DNA from: Tateyamaria omphalii
GTDB lineage: Bacteria > Pseudomonadota > Alphaproteobacteria > Rhodobacterales > Rhodobacteraceae
Length of the DNA: 64,000 bases
Assembly: GCF_014651375.1 (NCBI RefSeq)
Contig: NZ_BMWT01000002.1
Span: 687,477 to 751,476 of the forward strand
Reading direction: 5' to 3'
Shown: positions 26,150-34,959 of the stretch, piece after piece
Layout of the letters: the number at the start of each line of letters is the position of its first letter
Position numbering within the stretch: position 1 is the first letter of the stretch
Position numbers and translations under genes: made by a program
Notes under the pieces: generated by a model
What the model saw: only the letters and a program-made list of their open reading frames with translations
The model's database searches: none
What the model was told of the DNA's origin: nothing

Positions 26150-27034
26150 CTAAAGCAGGGGCAGAACGAGGGTCGTTGCCACCAGTGCAATCAATGCACC
26201 GGCCATGATCTCGATAACACCCATGGCGCGGACACTGCCCGCCCCCGACCAGCCGGAGAACGCTGTTTGCCGGGCTGTCACTGCAACAAGCGCAACAAGG
26301 ACCGTCACGCTGGCTGTGCCCAACCCCATGACAAACGCACCTGCGACGCCCGCCCAGGGAATGCCGAAGCCAAAGCAAAGAATCAGCAGGAACACAGCAC
26401 CGGTACAGGGCCGCATGGCGATCGAGCCAATTATGGCGATCGCATCCCGCCAGGACGATACCGATGCCGCTTGCTCGACACTTGGTCCATGCGCGTGACC
26501 ACAACTGCTGCAATGTCCTTTCTCGTCCACATCATGGACAACGACATTCCGCGTACGGCGCACCCCTCTCACTATGAGCCAAAGGCCCAAGAGCGCTATT
26601 GCAATATAGCTGGCGGGTGCCAGCACCTTCTCAGCTGCATCGGTCAATTCATTGCGGCCCCACCCAAGAACCCATGCCCCAAGGGCAACCAGCAACACCG
26701 CTGTAAATGCCTGTGCGAGGGAAGATGCGATGGCGAGCCATGACAAACGCCACGCGGTCACCTGTTCTGCTGCGCCGTAGCCACCAATCACGAGCTTGCC
26801 ATGGCCCGGCCCGGCAGCGTGAAAAAACCCGTATGCAGCGCAAACTCCCATCAAAGCGAACCACGCGCCCGGCTCGCCTGCCCGCACCGCGCGTAGGCCA
26901 CTTGCAAGAGCCGCCTGGGTTTCACGCTGCTGGGCAGCAGCCCATTGGCCGATATCTGTCACCCCGCCAAAGCCAAAGAGCCACAGCGTTGCTGCGGCAA
27001 CAGCCAGAAGGACGCCAATCCTTAGCCCGCGCAT
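26150..27034 (-). CDS. NicO/RcnA-type nickel/cobalt transporter
   Basis: 294 residues, about six to seven membrane segments. Family motifs are GFFHAAGPGHGKLVIGGYG (HAxGPGHGK) near residue 73 and SIAMRPCTGAVFLLILCFGFG (RPCTGA) near 205. Between them a soluble loop carries metal-binding residues (DVDEKGHCSSCGHAHGPS). The start at 27034 overlaps the DUF1007 gene by 13 bases; an open frame further upstream in that gene is spurious. The pair DUF1007-NicO is widespread and is linked to Ni, Co or Zn homeostasis; whether import or export is not shown here. Confidence 0.88.
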   Translation of the reverse strand: MRGLRIGVLLAVAAATLWLFGFGGVTDIGQWAAAQQRETQAALASGLRAVRAGEPGAWFALMGVCAAYGFFHAAGPGHGKLVIGGYGAAEQVTAWRLSWLAIASSLAQAFTAVLLVALGAWVLGWGRNELTDAAEKVLAPASYIAIALLGLWLIVRGVRRTRNVVVHDVDEKGHCSSCGHAHGPSVEQAASVSSWRDAIAIIGSIAMRPCTGAVFLLILCFGFGIPWAGVAGAFVMGLGTASVTVLVALVAVTARQTAFSGWSGAGSVRAMGVIEIMAGALIALVATTLVLPLL

Positions 27035-27657
27035 GACAGCGTGACAGTATCCGCAAAGGATTCGCCCACTTCCGGATAGGAGTCTTCTGCCTCCGCCGCT
27101 GGCGTGGCGTAAAGCAGCTCTTCGACCAGGGTGTAGGCCGCATCGAGATCGGCAGGCTGGATCGTGGCAGAGCAAGGCCCGTCTGTAGCGACCGGACCAA
27201 TCAAATGATAGGCCGTGTAAAAGGTCGGATCATATGCCTTGATAACGACACCCGCCGCAGGTCCCTGCGCACGTCGGAAATGCGCCGAGGTGATCCGACC
27301 ATCCTTGACCGAGATCCCCCGTCCAGAGGGTTTGCCAAGCGCAACAGGTTTGCCGTTGCGCGCGACATAACTATCCCCTTCAAACCCTTCGATCCATTGC
27401 AGGTCGAAGCCATTCAACCGGGCCAGTTCGCCGTCCGTCAGTTCGCCGTCACCATCGGGGTCCAGACCGAGGTCAGCCATCAGGAGCAAGGAATAGAATT
27501 CATCATAGGTCCAATGCACCTCGACCCCTTCGAGCGTACCATCCGGGCTGACAACGACCTTCAGCTTTGTATCGACGAACACGTGCGGATGGGCAGACGC
27601 CACGTGGGCTGACAGCGCCACAGCTGCAATAGCAATTAGAGATCGACGAAAGGACAT
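27022..27657 (-). CDS. DUF1007 family periplasmic metal-associated protein
   Basis: 211 residues with a signal peptide (MSFRRSLIAIAAVALSAHVA, cleavage after ASA). The mature N-terminus HPHVFVDTKLKVVV exposes a His motif typical of DUF1007, followed by WTYDEFYSLLLMADLGLDPDGDGELT, which resembles an EF-hand-like acidic loop. It is expected to bind a transition metal in the periplasm and work with the downstream NicO transporter. I start at the ATG at 27657 (AAAGG upstream) rather than the TTG two codons earlier. Confidence 0.85.
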   Translation of the reverse strand: MSFRRSLIAIAAVALSAHVASAHPHVFVDTKLKVVVSPDGTLEGVEVHWTYDEFYSLLLMADLGLDPDGDGELTDGELARLNGFDLQWIEGFEGDSYVARNGKPVALGKPSGRGISVKDGRITSAHFRRAQGPAAGVVIKAYDPTFYTAYHLIGPVATDGPCSATIQPADLDAAYTLVEELLYATPAAEAEDSYPEVGESFADTVTLSCAG

Positions 27658-27828
27658 TGCCAAGATTTAGGCAAGCCATCGCGTTGCCTCAACCCCGATC
27701 TTCATTTTGCGCAACCGCCCGCCCGAAGAGAAGGCGTTGCGACACAGATCAACACTTGCACCTCCGGGCGGCTCTGTCACAGTAGGGGATGCATTACCAT
27801 AGGTTGAATCTATCCAAAGGATGCCGCT

Positions 27829-29118
27829 ATGACTGTCTCACGTGCACTCGGTCCGGCACTTGCCGCAACCCTGACCGCAGCAGGTGCTTGGGCGAACTCG
27901 ATTGACCAAGTTCGCCCGGATGCGCCAGAATTGGCAAAGTACGGTGCCTTCCCAATCGGTGTGCAAACCCTGGAAGTCACGATTCCCGACAGCATCGACG
28001 TCGTAAATGTGAAGGGCAAAACCATGCCCACTTATGATCGCCCGCTGACCCTGGAAGTCTGGTACCCGGCTGCGGAGGGAACCGAACCGGGCGGCACATA
28101 CACCGCCATTCTGCGTGACGGTACAACCGAAGTAACACTGAACGGTCGTGCGGCGCGAGATGCGCAGCCTGCAAGCGGCAGCCGGTTTCCATTGGTGATC
28201 ATCAGCCACGGGTATCCCGGGAACCGCTTCCTGCTGAGCCATTTGGGCGAAAACCTGGCATCCAAGGGCTATGTCACCGTATCGATTGATCATACGGACA
28301 GCACCTATTCCAACCAAGCCGCTTTTGGGTCGACCCTGTACAACCGTCCTTTGGATCAGGCTTTTGTCTTAGATCATATGGCCGAATTGCAGGGGTCACT
28401 GGGTGAGATCGTTGATGCGGATCACACCGGCGTCGTGGGCTATTCCATGGGTGGCTATGGTGCGTTGATCTTTGGCGGTGCCGGAGTCACGCAGGCCTCG
28501 ACCGAGTTCAGCTGGGGTGCTCCAAATGATCTGCTGGAGGCACATCTGGCCATGTCCGAAAGTCACGAGGCACTAATGGACGATCGTGTCAAAGCGATCA
28601 TCGCCATCGGGCCTTGGGGAAACAATGCAGGGTTCTGGGATACAAGCGGGGTAGCTGGCCTGCGCGTACCTACGATGTTCATGGCCGGCAGCGATGACGA
28701 TGTGTCGGTCTATGATGCCATGCGCGAGCTCTTTGTTGGTGCTGTGGGTGCGGACCGTCATCTTTTGACGTTTGACTACGCCAATCACAACGCTGCGGCG
28801 CCCATCCCTGCCCCAAAGGAAAGCTGGGAGCCTGTTGACGGGCTCGATTTCCACCCCTTCGAGCACTACGCTGATGCGGTGTGGGATACGACCCGGATGA
28901 ACAACATCGCGCAGCACTTCGCCACCGCGTTCTTTGATCTGCACCTCAAGAGTGATACGGCAAAGGCGGAGTATCTGGAGCTGGTACCGGATTCCCGCAA
29001 TGGGCTGGTTGATCTTGATGAGGCCGGCAACCCGACCGAGGATCACACCTATTGGAAAGGCTTTGCGCCGCGCACTGCCAAGGGTCTGCGCTTCGAAACG
29101 CTGCCAAAGGGTCAATGA
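27829..29118 (+). CDS. exported alpha/beta hydrolase (PAF-acetylhydrolase/dienelactone hydrolase-like)
   Basis: 429 residues with a signal peptide at residues 1-22 (LAATLTAAGAWA). Hydrolase motifs: PLVIISHGYPGNRFLLSHLGENLASKGYVTVSIDHTDS (oxyanion region), the nucleophile elbow VGYSMGGYGAL near residue 206, MAGSDDDVS (Asp) and DYANHNA (His). The HGYPGNR and DHTDST signatures resemble large secreted platelet-activating-factor-acetylhydrolase-type esterases. Substrate unknown. The next hydrolase gene begins within its stop codon. Confidence 0.85.
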   Translation: MTVSRALGPALAATLTAAGAWANSIDQVRPDAPELAKYGAFPIGVQTLEVTIPDSIDVVNVKGKTMPTYDRPLTLEVWYPAAEGTEPGGTYTAILRDGTTEVTLNGRAARDAQPASGSRFPLVIISHGYPGNRFLLSHLGENLASKGYVTVSIDHTDSTYSNQAAFGSTLYNRPLDQAFVLDHMAELQGSLGEIVDADHTGVVGYSMGGYGALIFGGAGVTQASTEFSWGAPNDLLEAHLAMSESHEALMDDRVKAIIAIGPWGNNAGFWDTSGVAGLRVPTMFMAGSDDDVSVYDAMRELFVGAVGADRHLLTFDYANHNAAAPIPAPKESWEPVDGLDFHPFEHYADAVWDTTRMNNIAQHFATAFFDLHLKSDTAKAEYLELVPDSRNGLVDLDEAGNPTEDHTYWKGFAPRTAKGLRFETLPKGQ

Positions 29119-29981
29119 TGGACGTTACCACACGCGATTTGGGCGGACATGACTTCACGGTGCGGTCATGGGGAGACCCAGCGCATCCGATGATTTTGAT
29201 GCTGCACGGGTTTCCCGAATATGGCGGCGCGTGGGACGAAATCGCCACGCGCCTGTCCGACCGCTACTACTGCGTTGCCCCCGATCAACGCGGATATGGC
29301 GCCAGTTACGCCCCGAACGATATCGGGGAATACGCGACATCGAAGCTGGTTGGCGACATGGCGCACCTGATCGGGGACCGCGGTTCGGTCATCGTGATGG
29401 GCCATGATTGGGGCGCATCCGTTGCTTATGGTCTGGCCATGTTCCGGCCCGAGTTAGTGGCGCACCTGATCATTGCCAACGGTGTGCATCCAGTCCCCTT
29501 CCAGCGGGCGATGGCGGCAGGTGCTGCGCAGTCAGAGGCGTCGCAATACATCAACTTCCTGCGCAGCGCGGGGTCCGAGGATATGTTGTTGGCTGACGAT
29601 TTCGGCAAACTTCTCAAGATGTTCTCGGCCAAGATGGACATGAGCTGGCTGGCAGGTGAGCGGCTGGAGGCCTACAAGGCTGCGTGGCGGCAATCCGGGC
29701 TGCGTGGCATGATCAACTGGTATCGCGCTTCCCCCCTGATCGTCGCCGATCCTGGCAAGCCGGTAGACATGCCAGACCTGCCCCTGGACCGGCTGCGTGT
29801 GACCTGTCCGCATCTGTTGATCTGGGCGGATGGCGACACGGCGTTGCTGCCCGTGTCGACCGAGGGTTTGGAAGAGTTTGCCCCGTCACTGACCCGCGCC
29901 CATGTGTCGGATGCTGACCATTGGCTGCTGCACCAACAGCCCGACGCCGTTGTGGAGATCGTAAACAACTGGCTTGGCTGA
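29118..29981 (+). CDS. alpha/beta hydrolase, epoxide-hydrolase-like
   Basis: 287 residues. Motifs fit the epoxide hydrolase/haloalkane dehalogenase branch: LMLHGFPEYGGAWDEIATRLSDRYYCVAPDQRGYGASY, then the nucleophile elbow MGHDWGASVAYGLA (Asp nucleophile at about 97), the cap with two Tyr (INWYRASP), LLIWADGDTAL (Asp) and SDADHWLLHQQP (His). It should open epoxides by water; the natural substrate is unknown. ATGs at 29115 and 29118 are both possible; AAAGGG at 29106 gives better spacing to 29118. Coupled to the upstream hydrolase. Confidence 0.88.
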   Translation: MDVTTRDLGGHDFTVRSWGDPAHPMILMLHGFPEYGGAWDEIATRLSDRYYCVAPDQRGYGASYAPNDIGEYATSKLVGDMAHLIGDRGSVIVMGHDWGASVAYGLAMFRPELVAHLIIANGVHPVPFQRAMAAGAAQSEASQYINFLRSAGSEDMLLADDFGKLLKMFSAKMDMSWLAGERLEAYKAAWRQSGLRGMINWYRASPLIVADPGKPVDMPDLPLDRLRVTCPHLLIWADGDTALLPVSTEGLEEFAPSLTRAHVSDADHWLLHQQPDAVVEIVNNWLG

Positions 29982-30044
29982 TGTCTTCCCAAGTGGCTTT
30001 GACCGCGGCATAGTTGTCGCATTTCAAAGTACGGAGACATTTTC

Positions 30045-30704
30045 ATGACCCATAGATATGATATCAAGCTGGCCGCAAAGATGGCCGAAGCCTCCTATAA
30101 AGGCAGAAGCAACGCCTCATTGGCGAACGCTTGGCGGGACGGTCTGGACGAAAATGATGTGCAGGCGATCTTCCTCAAGGGGGACATTCTGCTGATCCCC
30201 GGCTCCAATTCGGTGATGGACTACCTCAAGTACAATTTGCGGGTTCTGAACATCGGCGGCAAACGGTACCGGCTGGCTGACGATGACACTGAAAAAGGTG
30301 CGTCCGGCACGGTTTGGCATCAGGGTTTCCTGGCCCACGCCAAGGTGATCTTTGACTGGTTGGAGCGGAAAAACCACCGCCCGAAATACGTCATTGGTCA
30401 TTCGTTGGGGGCCGCTGCGACGCAAATCCTTGTGCGTACCTATGGTGTGCCGGGCATCGCGTTTGCTGCCCCGCGCCCGCGACGTAATCGCGGTGCCATC
30501 AAGCATTCGAACCTGTGCCTGTGCATCAATCGGGACGATGACAGCGTGTGCGATCTGCCAGGATCGTTTCACCACATGGGTCATGTGCACAAGGCCCGCG
30601 CGCGCCGGTCCGTCTTTGGCCCGGATCACAGCATGAAGCATTACCGCAAGGTGATCGACGAACAGCAGACGGTGGGCAAACTCGGAGCACATTGGCCGGG
30701 ATGA
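30045..30704 (+). CDS. class 3 lipase-like protein
   Basis: 219 residues, no signal peptide. The lipase elbow is VIGHSLGAAATQILV (GHSLG near residue 118), preceded by QAIFLKGDILLIPGSNSVMDYLKYNLRVL and VWHQGFLAHAKVIFDWL and followed by GIAFAAPRPRR, NRDDDSVCDLPGSFHHMGHVH, the Asp and His region. This layout is that of the lipase 3/Mbeg1-like fold. A cytoplasmic esterase is likely; substrate unknown. Confidence 0.78.
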   Translation: MTHRYDIKLAAKMAEASYKGRSNASLANAWRDGLDENDVQAIFLKGDILLIPGSNSVMDYLKYNLRVLNIGGKRYRLADDDTEKGASGTVWHQGFLAHAKVIFDWLERKNHRPKYVIGHSLGAAATQILVRTYGVPGIAFAAPRPRRNRGAIKHSNLCLCINRDDDSVCDLPGSFHHMGHVHKARARRSVFGPDHSMKHYRKVIDEQQTVGKLGAHWPG

Positions 30705-30837
30705 GCCACGATCGTGTTCACAGATCCCCGGCATATTGTCAGCGACCGGAAACCGCACAAGAGCGCTGGCGTGGAAGTAGCCACCCGCCAACCCGACCAC
30801 GTCTCATCTCACGCTTAATTAACAAAAGGACCGAAAC

Positions 30838-31380
30838 TTGAGACACTTCCCACTAACCATCATGCTGTTTTGCATTGGCACATCTGCATACGCACAGGAC
30901 ATTCGTTGGAAGCTCGAAACCTTTAAGTCCGGAGACTATGTCAGCATAGATCAGAGCCAGAACGGGCTGATCCACCATGTTTTCAGAGGCAAAGTGGGAC
31001 CGTCCTTTGTTCTCGAGAGTTTTTCGGGGCCGGCCCCACAAGGCACACCAGTTTTTACAACGTACTTGGACAGGGATGGAAATCACGTTCGTTGGGTCAG
31101 AAAAGATGGGTTTGAGGTCGCATACACGCCGCACGATTGCAGCCGCACGCAAGGTCGTTGCCAATACACATCCATCGACACCGAGGGAAAACGGGAAGTT
31201 CGATTGCGGATAACCAAGCCAACCCGCAAAGGGTTCGCATTTGATGAATATGATGCCGACGGGAAACGTCTGTCTGGTGGTCGTTTTGCGCTGGATGGCC
31301 GCGGAACTGCGGGGAACGGGACGATCACCGGTAACCGAGGCACCAACAGGTATCGTCTTATCAGGCAAGTGTATCAGTGA
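30838..31380 (+). CDS. exported hypothetical protein (TTG start)
   Basis: 180 residues with a signal peptide (MRHFPLTIMLFCIGTSAYAQ, cleavage after AYA). The mature part is beta-rich (IRWKLETFKSGDYVSIDQSQNGLIHHVFRGKVG; GTPVFTTYLDRDGNHVRWVRKDGFEV) with one Cys pair (HDCSRTQGRCQY). The TTG at 30838 follows AAAGGA and begins the signal peptide exactly, so it is the probable start. Composition is AT-richer than the flanking genes. No family recognised. Confidence 0.65.
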   Translation: MRHFPLTIMLFCIGTSAYAQDIRWKLETFKSGDYVSIDQSQNGLIHHVFRGKVGPSFVLESFSGPAPQGTPVFTTYLDRDGNHVRWVRKDGFEVAYTPHDCSRTQGRCQYTSIDTEGKREVRLRITKPTRKGFAFDEYDADGKRLSGGRFALDGRGTAGNGTITGNRGTNRYRLIRQVYQ

Positions 31381-31554
31381 AACTGTAGGGCACCGGAGGT
31401 TTCAGAGAGGAGGTGATCTGCAAGAAATGGCGGTTCGCCTGTTACCCGATTTGCTCACTACATCCATTTTTTGGACGATGGCAGTTCCGCTCGCCTCTTC
31501 CCTGCTTCCTACGGCTCTGGCATAGTGCGCTCCAACCAACAAAGAGCAGCTGCC

Positions 31555-33510
31555 ATGTCCGATCTTCTTGCCGGGGCCAATGGGCCCTCTGACTACGATG
31601 CCTCCTCCATTCAGGTGCTCGAGGATATGGAGCACGTGCGCCTGCGCCCGGGCATGTATATCGGGGGCAAGGATGACCGCGCGCTGCATCACATGGTGGC
31701 TGAGATCATCGACAACTCGATGGACGAAGCGGTCGCGGGACATGCTACGTGGATCGAGGTCGAGCTGCACGATAACGGCCATGTGTCAGTGCGCGACAAC
31801 GGGCGCGGCATTCCGACCGATCCTCACCCAAAGGACCCGTCAAAGAGCGCGCTTGAAATCATCTTTTGCACGCTGAACGCAGGCGGCAAGTTTTCCGGCG
31901 ACAGTTACGAGACATCCGGCGGTCTGCACGGGGTTGGGTCATCCGTGGTGAACGCTCTGTCCGACCATTTGCGGGTCGAAGTGGCGCGCAATCGCGAACT
32001 GTCTGCCATGGAGTTTTCACGCGGTGTGCCGCAGGCGCCGTTGGCCAAGGTGGGTGCCGCCCCGAACCGGCGCGGCACTTCGGTCACGTTCCATCCGGAT
32101 CCTGAAATCTTCGGCTCGCTCAAACTGAAACCTGCGCGCCTGTTCAAAATGGCGCGGTCCAAGGCATACCTGTTCTCGGGTGTGGAAATCCGCTGGAAGT
32201 CGGCCATTGCCGATGGGGACACGCCACAAGAGGCAACGTTTCACTTCCCCGGCGGTCTGGCCGACTACCTGACCGAAGCCATGGGCGGAGCGACCACTTA
32301 TTCCGAAGCGCCCTTTGCCGGGTCGGTGTCGTTCGAGAAATTCAAGGTGCCAGGCAAGGTGGAATGGGCGATCAACTGGACGCCCAGCCGCGACGGGTTC
32401 ATCCAATCCTACTGTAACACCGTGCCCACGCCCGAGGGTGGCACGCACGAGGCCGGGTTCTGGGCGGCGATCCTTAAAGGGATCAAAGCTTATGGCGACT
32501 TAGTGAACAACAAAAAGGCCGGCACGATCACGCGCGAAGACCTGATCACGGGGGCAGGCGCGCTGGTGTCGTGCTTTATTCGTGAACCTGAGTTCGTGGG
32601 TCAGACCAAAGATCGCCTTGCCACGGTTGAAGCACAGCGGATGGTCGAAAACTCGGTCCGCGACCACTTTGACAACTGGCTGGCCGCCGACACCAAGTCT
32701 GCCGGGGTCATCCTTGATTTCCTGGTTCTGCGCGCCGAAGAACGGCTGCGCAGAAGGGCCGAGAAAGAAACACAACGCAAATCCGCCACTAAGAAACTTC
32801 GGCTTCCCGGCAAATTGGTGGACTGCTCTTCATCAACACGCGATGGTACGGAATTATTCATTGTCGAGGGCGACAGTGCGGGGGGCTCGGCGAAAATGGC
32901 CCGGGATCGCAAGACCCAGGCGTTGCTGCCCCTGCGCGGCAAGATCCTGAACGTGCTAGGTGCGGCCTCGTCCAAGCTGGGGTCGAATGCCGAGATTTCG
33001 GATTTGACGCAGGCGCTTGGTGTGGGTCTGGGGGCCAAGTTCAACATTGATGATCTGCGCTATGACAAGGTTATCATCATGACCGACGCGGATGTGGATG
33101 GCGCGCATATCGCGGCGCTGTTGATGACGTTCTTTTACACCCAGATGCGACCGATGATTGATGCAGGGCATCTGTATCTGGCGTGCCCGCCCCTGTTCCG
33201 GCTGACGCAAGGGGCGCGCCGTGTCTATTGCCTGGACGAAGTTGAGAAGAATGAGTTGATGGAGAGCGGTCTGGGCGGCAAGGGCAAGATCGACGTGTCC
33301 CGCTTCAAGGGTCTGGGCGAGATGGACGCGAAGGACCTGAAAGACACCACCATGAACCCGGCGACGCGCAAGCTGATCCGCGTGTCGATTGACGAGGATG
33401 AACCCGGTGAGACCGGGGACCTTGTGGAGCGTTTGATGGGCAAGAAGCCGGAGATGCGGTTTCAGTATATTCAAGAAAATGCTAGATTTGTAGAAGAATT
33501 GGATGTGTAG
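31555..33510 (+). CDS. parE: DNA topoisomerase IV subunit B
   Basis: 651 residues, normal ParE length. The GHKL ATPase is visible (LRPGMYIGGKDDRALHHMVAEIIDNSMDEAVAG; SGGLHGVGSSVVNALS), then the transducer, then the TOPRIM domain (LFIVEGDSAGGSAKMARDR; MTDADVDGAHIAALLMTFF). The start at 31555 gives the conserved MSDLL leader; the open frame before it has no ribosome site. ParE pairs with ParC, not seen in this window, to decatenate chromosomes. Confidence 0.96.
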   Translation: MSDLLAGANGPSDYDASSIQVLEDMEHVRLRPGMYIGGKDDRALHHMVAEIIDNSMDEAVAGHATWIEVELHDNGHVSVRDNGRGIPTDPHPKDPSKSALEIIFCTLNAGGKFSGDSYETSGGLHGVGSSVVNALSDHLRVEVARNRELSAMEFSRGVPQAPLAKVGAAPNRRGTSVTFHPDPEIFGSLKLKPARLFKMARSKAYLFSGVEIRWKSAIADGDTPQEATFHFPGGLADYLTEAMGGATTYSEAPFAGSVSFEKFKVPGKVEWAINWTPSRDGFIQSYCNTVPTPEGGTHEAGFWAAILKGIKAYGDLVNNKKAGTITREDLITGAGALVSCFIREPEFVGQTKDRLATVEAQRMVENSVRDHFDNWLAADTKSAGVILDFLVLRAEERLRRRAEKETQRKSATKKLRLPGKLVDCSSSTRDGTELFIVEGDSAGGSAKMARDRKTQALLPLRGKILNVLGAASSKLGSNAEISDLTQALGVGLGAKFNIDDLRYDKVIIMTDADVDGAHIAALLMTFFYTQMRPMIDAGHLYLACPPLFRLTQGARRVYCLDEVEKNELMESGLGGKGKIDVSRFKGLGEMDAKDLKDTTMNPATRKLIRVSIDEDEPGETGDLVERLMGKKPEMRFQYIQENARFVEELDV

Positions 33511-33539
33511 TGTATCGGCGTATTTAGCCGAGACCATTC

Positions 33540-34427
33540 ATGATTGAGTTTTTCAAAGAAAAAATCGAACCCGTATTAACACCAATCGCATCACTGCTTA
33601 CCGTTGTATCCATCGTGGTTGCAGGCGCTTTTTGGATATCGAACCTACAAACGCGAGTGAATACTTTGGAAGAGCTCGTGCGTGATGCACGGCTGAACTC
33701 GGTCGCCGAAGAAAAAACCATAGCCATTGCTGACATCAATCAACGCGCAGGTGAGGTTTTTGATGCATTTACAAGCAAGGAAGTCGAGATACGTGGTCTC
33801 ACAGCCAAAATTGACACCAACTATTCCAGCACTCTCGAACGCATCAATGCAGCTGAAAATCAGCTGAGGGAGGAACAGGAGGCCAACTTGAACACGTTCC
33901 AGGTTCAATTGAGAAACGAGATTTCGCTGAGCGAAGCCCGTTTCAATACGTTAATCGTTCAAAAGAGCCAGGAGTTCTTGTCCGAGATCGAAGCGATCAC
34001 GGAAATCAAATCTCAAGTTGAGACAACGGCCTCAAAGGCTGAACAGACTGTGTCTGGAATAGAAACACAACAGAAAGAGCTTGCGGAAAGAGTCCAAGAC
34101 TTCGAGGCGCTTATTCGCACCTATCAGAAGTTTTCCGAAGACAGAATTGACGAAGCGGCTCACCCAGATCGTTCCATTCTGTTTCTGGCTTCAGATGAAA
34201 GGTGCCCAACTCATTTTAGTGAATATGCCAGAACACTGTTCTACGTTTACGAAGATGATCTTCCACGCGTTGATTCAGACAAAAGCTTCCTGGCCGAATC
34301 CACATTTGACTTTGGGATTCGGAGCGTCAACGGACAAAAAAGTATTGGGTTTGTAAATCCACGAGCAAGCGGTCAGACCCGTTCGTATGACGCATATCAG
34401 ATCAAAACCTGCATCAAGACCGGTTAA
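33540..34427 (+). CDS. membrane-anchored coiled-coil protein, unrecognised
   Basis: 295 residues. One membrane segment at about 14-34 (LTPIASLLTVVSIVVAGAFWI) is followed by a long coiled coil (about 36-205: NLQTRVNTLEELVRDARLNSVAEEKTIAI ... SKAEQTVSGIETQQKELAERVQDFEAL). The last 90 residues form a small domain with two Cys (ASDERCPTHFSE, IKTCIKTG). Base composition is clearly AT-richer than parE, 29 bases upstream. It could be a transferred gene or a membrane-tethered spacer protein. Function unknown. Hairpins follow at 34430. Confidence 0.65.
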   Translation: MIEFFKEKIEPVLTPIASLLTVVSIVVAGAFWISNLQTRVNTLEELVRDARLNSVAEEKTIAIADINQRAGEVFDAFTSKEVEIRGLTAKIDTNYSSTLERINAAENQLREEQEANLNTFQVQLRNEISLSEARFNTLIVQKSQEFLSEIEAITEIKSQVETTASKAEQTVSGIETQQKELAERVQDFEALIRTYQKFSEDRIDEAAHPDRSILFLASDERCPTHFSEYARTLFYVYEDDLPRVDSDKSFLAESTFDFGIRSVNGQKSIGFVNPRASGQTRSYDAYQIKTCIKTG

Positions 34428-34429
34428 AA

Positions 34430-34451
34430 AGCGGAGGCTTTCGCCTCCGCT
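34430..34451 (-). terminator. hairpin, terminator for minus-strand transcripts
   Basis: AGCGGAGGC (34430-34438) pairs with GCCTCCGCT (34443-34451) around a TTTC loop. The A run lies on its left (34426-34430), so the T tail is on the minus strand, downstream of the 26-aa gene at 34659. Confidence 0.6.
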
Positions 34452-34464
34452 ACTACTCGATACA

Positions 34465-34498
34465 CGAAGCGGAGCACATCTTTATCCGCTTCGTCTTT
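34465..34498 (+). terminator. terminator of the coiled-coil gene
   Basis: CGAAGCGGA (34465-34473) pairs with TCCGCTTCG (34485-34493), followed by TCTTTTA. Confidence 0.65.
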
Positions 34499-34658
34499 TA
34501 TATGCCCGCATCAGGTTAAGGACCCTTTACCCAACAAAGGCGCTTTCTGGGCGTTCAAAGGGCGGCGGGGGCCGCATGTGTTAAAGGGGGAACCAAAGAG
34601 GCCCTCCGCCGCGCTGCTCCATCCCCGGGACGTCCAGAAGACCGAGGCTGGAACCCTT

Positions 34659-34739
34659 TTAAACCGTGGTGCCGACGATGACCCACAAGCTCATCATGGC
34701 AGCAAATCCAAACACGGTTGGAATGATAACCTTTTCCAT
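34659..34739 (-). CDS. 26-residue single-pass membrane protein
   Basis: A complete short frame, MEKVIIPTVFGFAAMMSLWV then IVGTTV and stop. Nearly the whole chain is one membrane segment with charged residues only at the start (E2, K3), so an N-in small membrane protein is likely. The ribosome site is excellent: AAAGGAGAG ends seven bases before the ATG. It is too short for ordinary gene callers. No neighbour reveals a partner; small proteins of this shape often join respiratory or transport complexes. Hairpins upstream (34758-34816) may belong to its leader. Confidence 0.6.
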   Translation of the reverse strand: MEKVIIPTVFGFAAMMSLWVIVGTTV

Positions 34740-34757
34740 ATCTACTCTCCTTTCCAG

Positions 34758-34816
34758 GCAGGCCGGGAACACGTGAGTGGTGGCCTGCGGTGCAGTCCGC
34801 GAGGGTGATCCCCGCG
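34758..34816 (-). other. structured leader upstream of the 26-aa gene
   Basis: Two inverted repeats, GCAGGCC (34758-34764)/GGCCTGC (34782-34788) and CGCGAGGG/CCCCGCG (34798-34816, one bulged base), lie 20-75 bases before the small gene. They may fold in its 5' untranslated region. The rest of the gap 34817-34959 shows nothing recognisable. Confidence 0.35.
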
Positions 34817-34959
34817 ATGATGAGAAAGACGTGGGTGCGACAACCTGACACAAAAACCCCCTGCCCCATCACCTCTGATCACGGAGATGCGACAACGGCG
34901 CGAGGATCCACGCGGTTTCAAGCCTTGATCCCGCCCCCGTTCTGCCCCCTACTGCGGAC

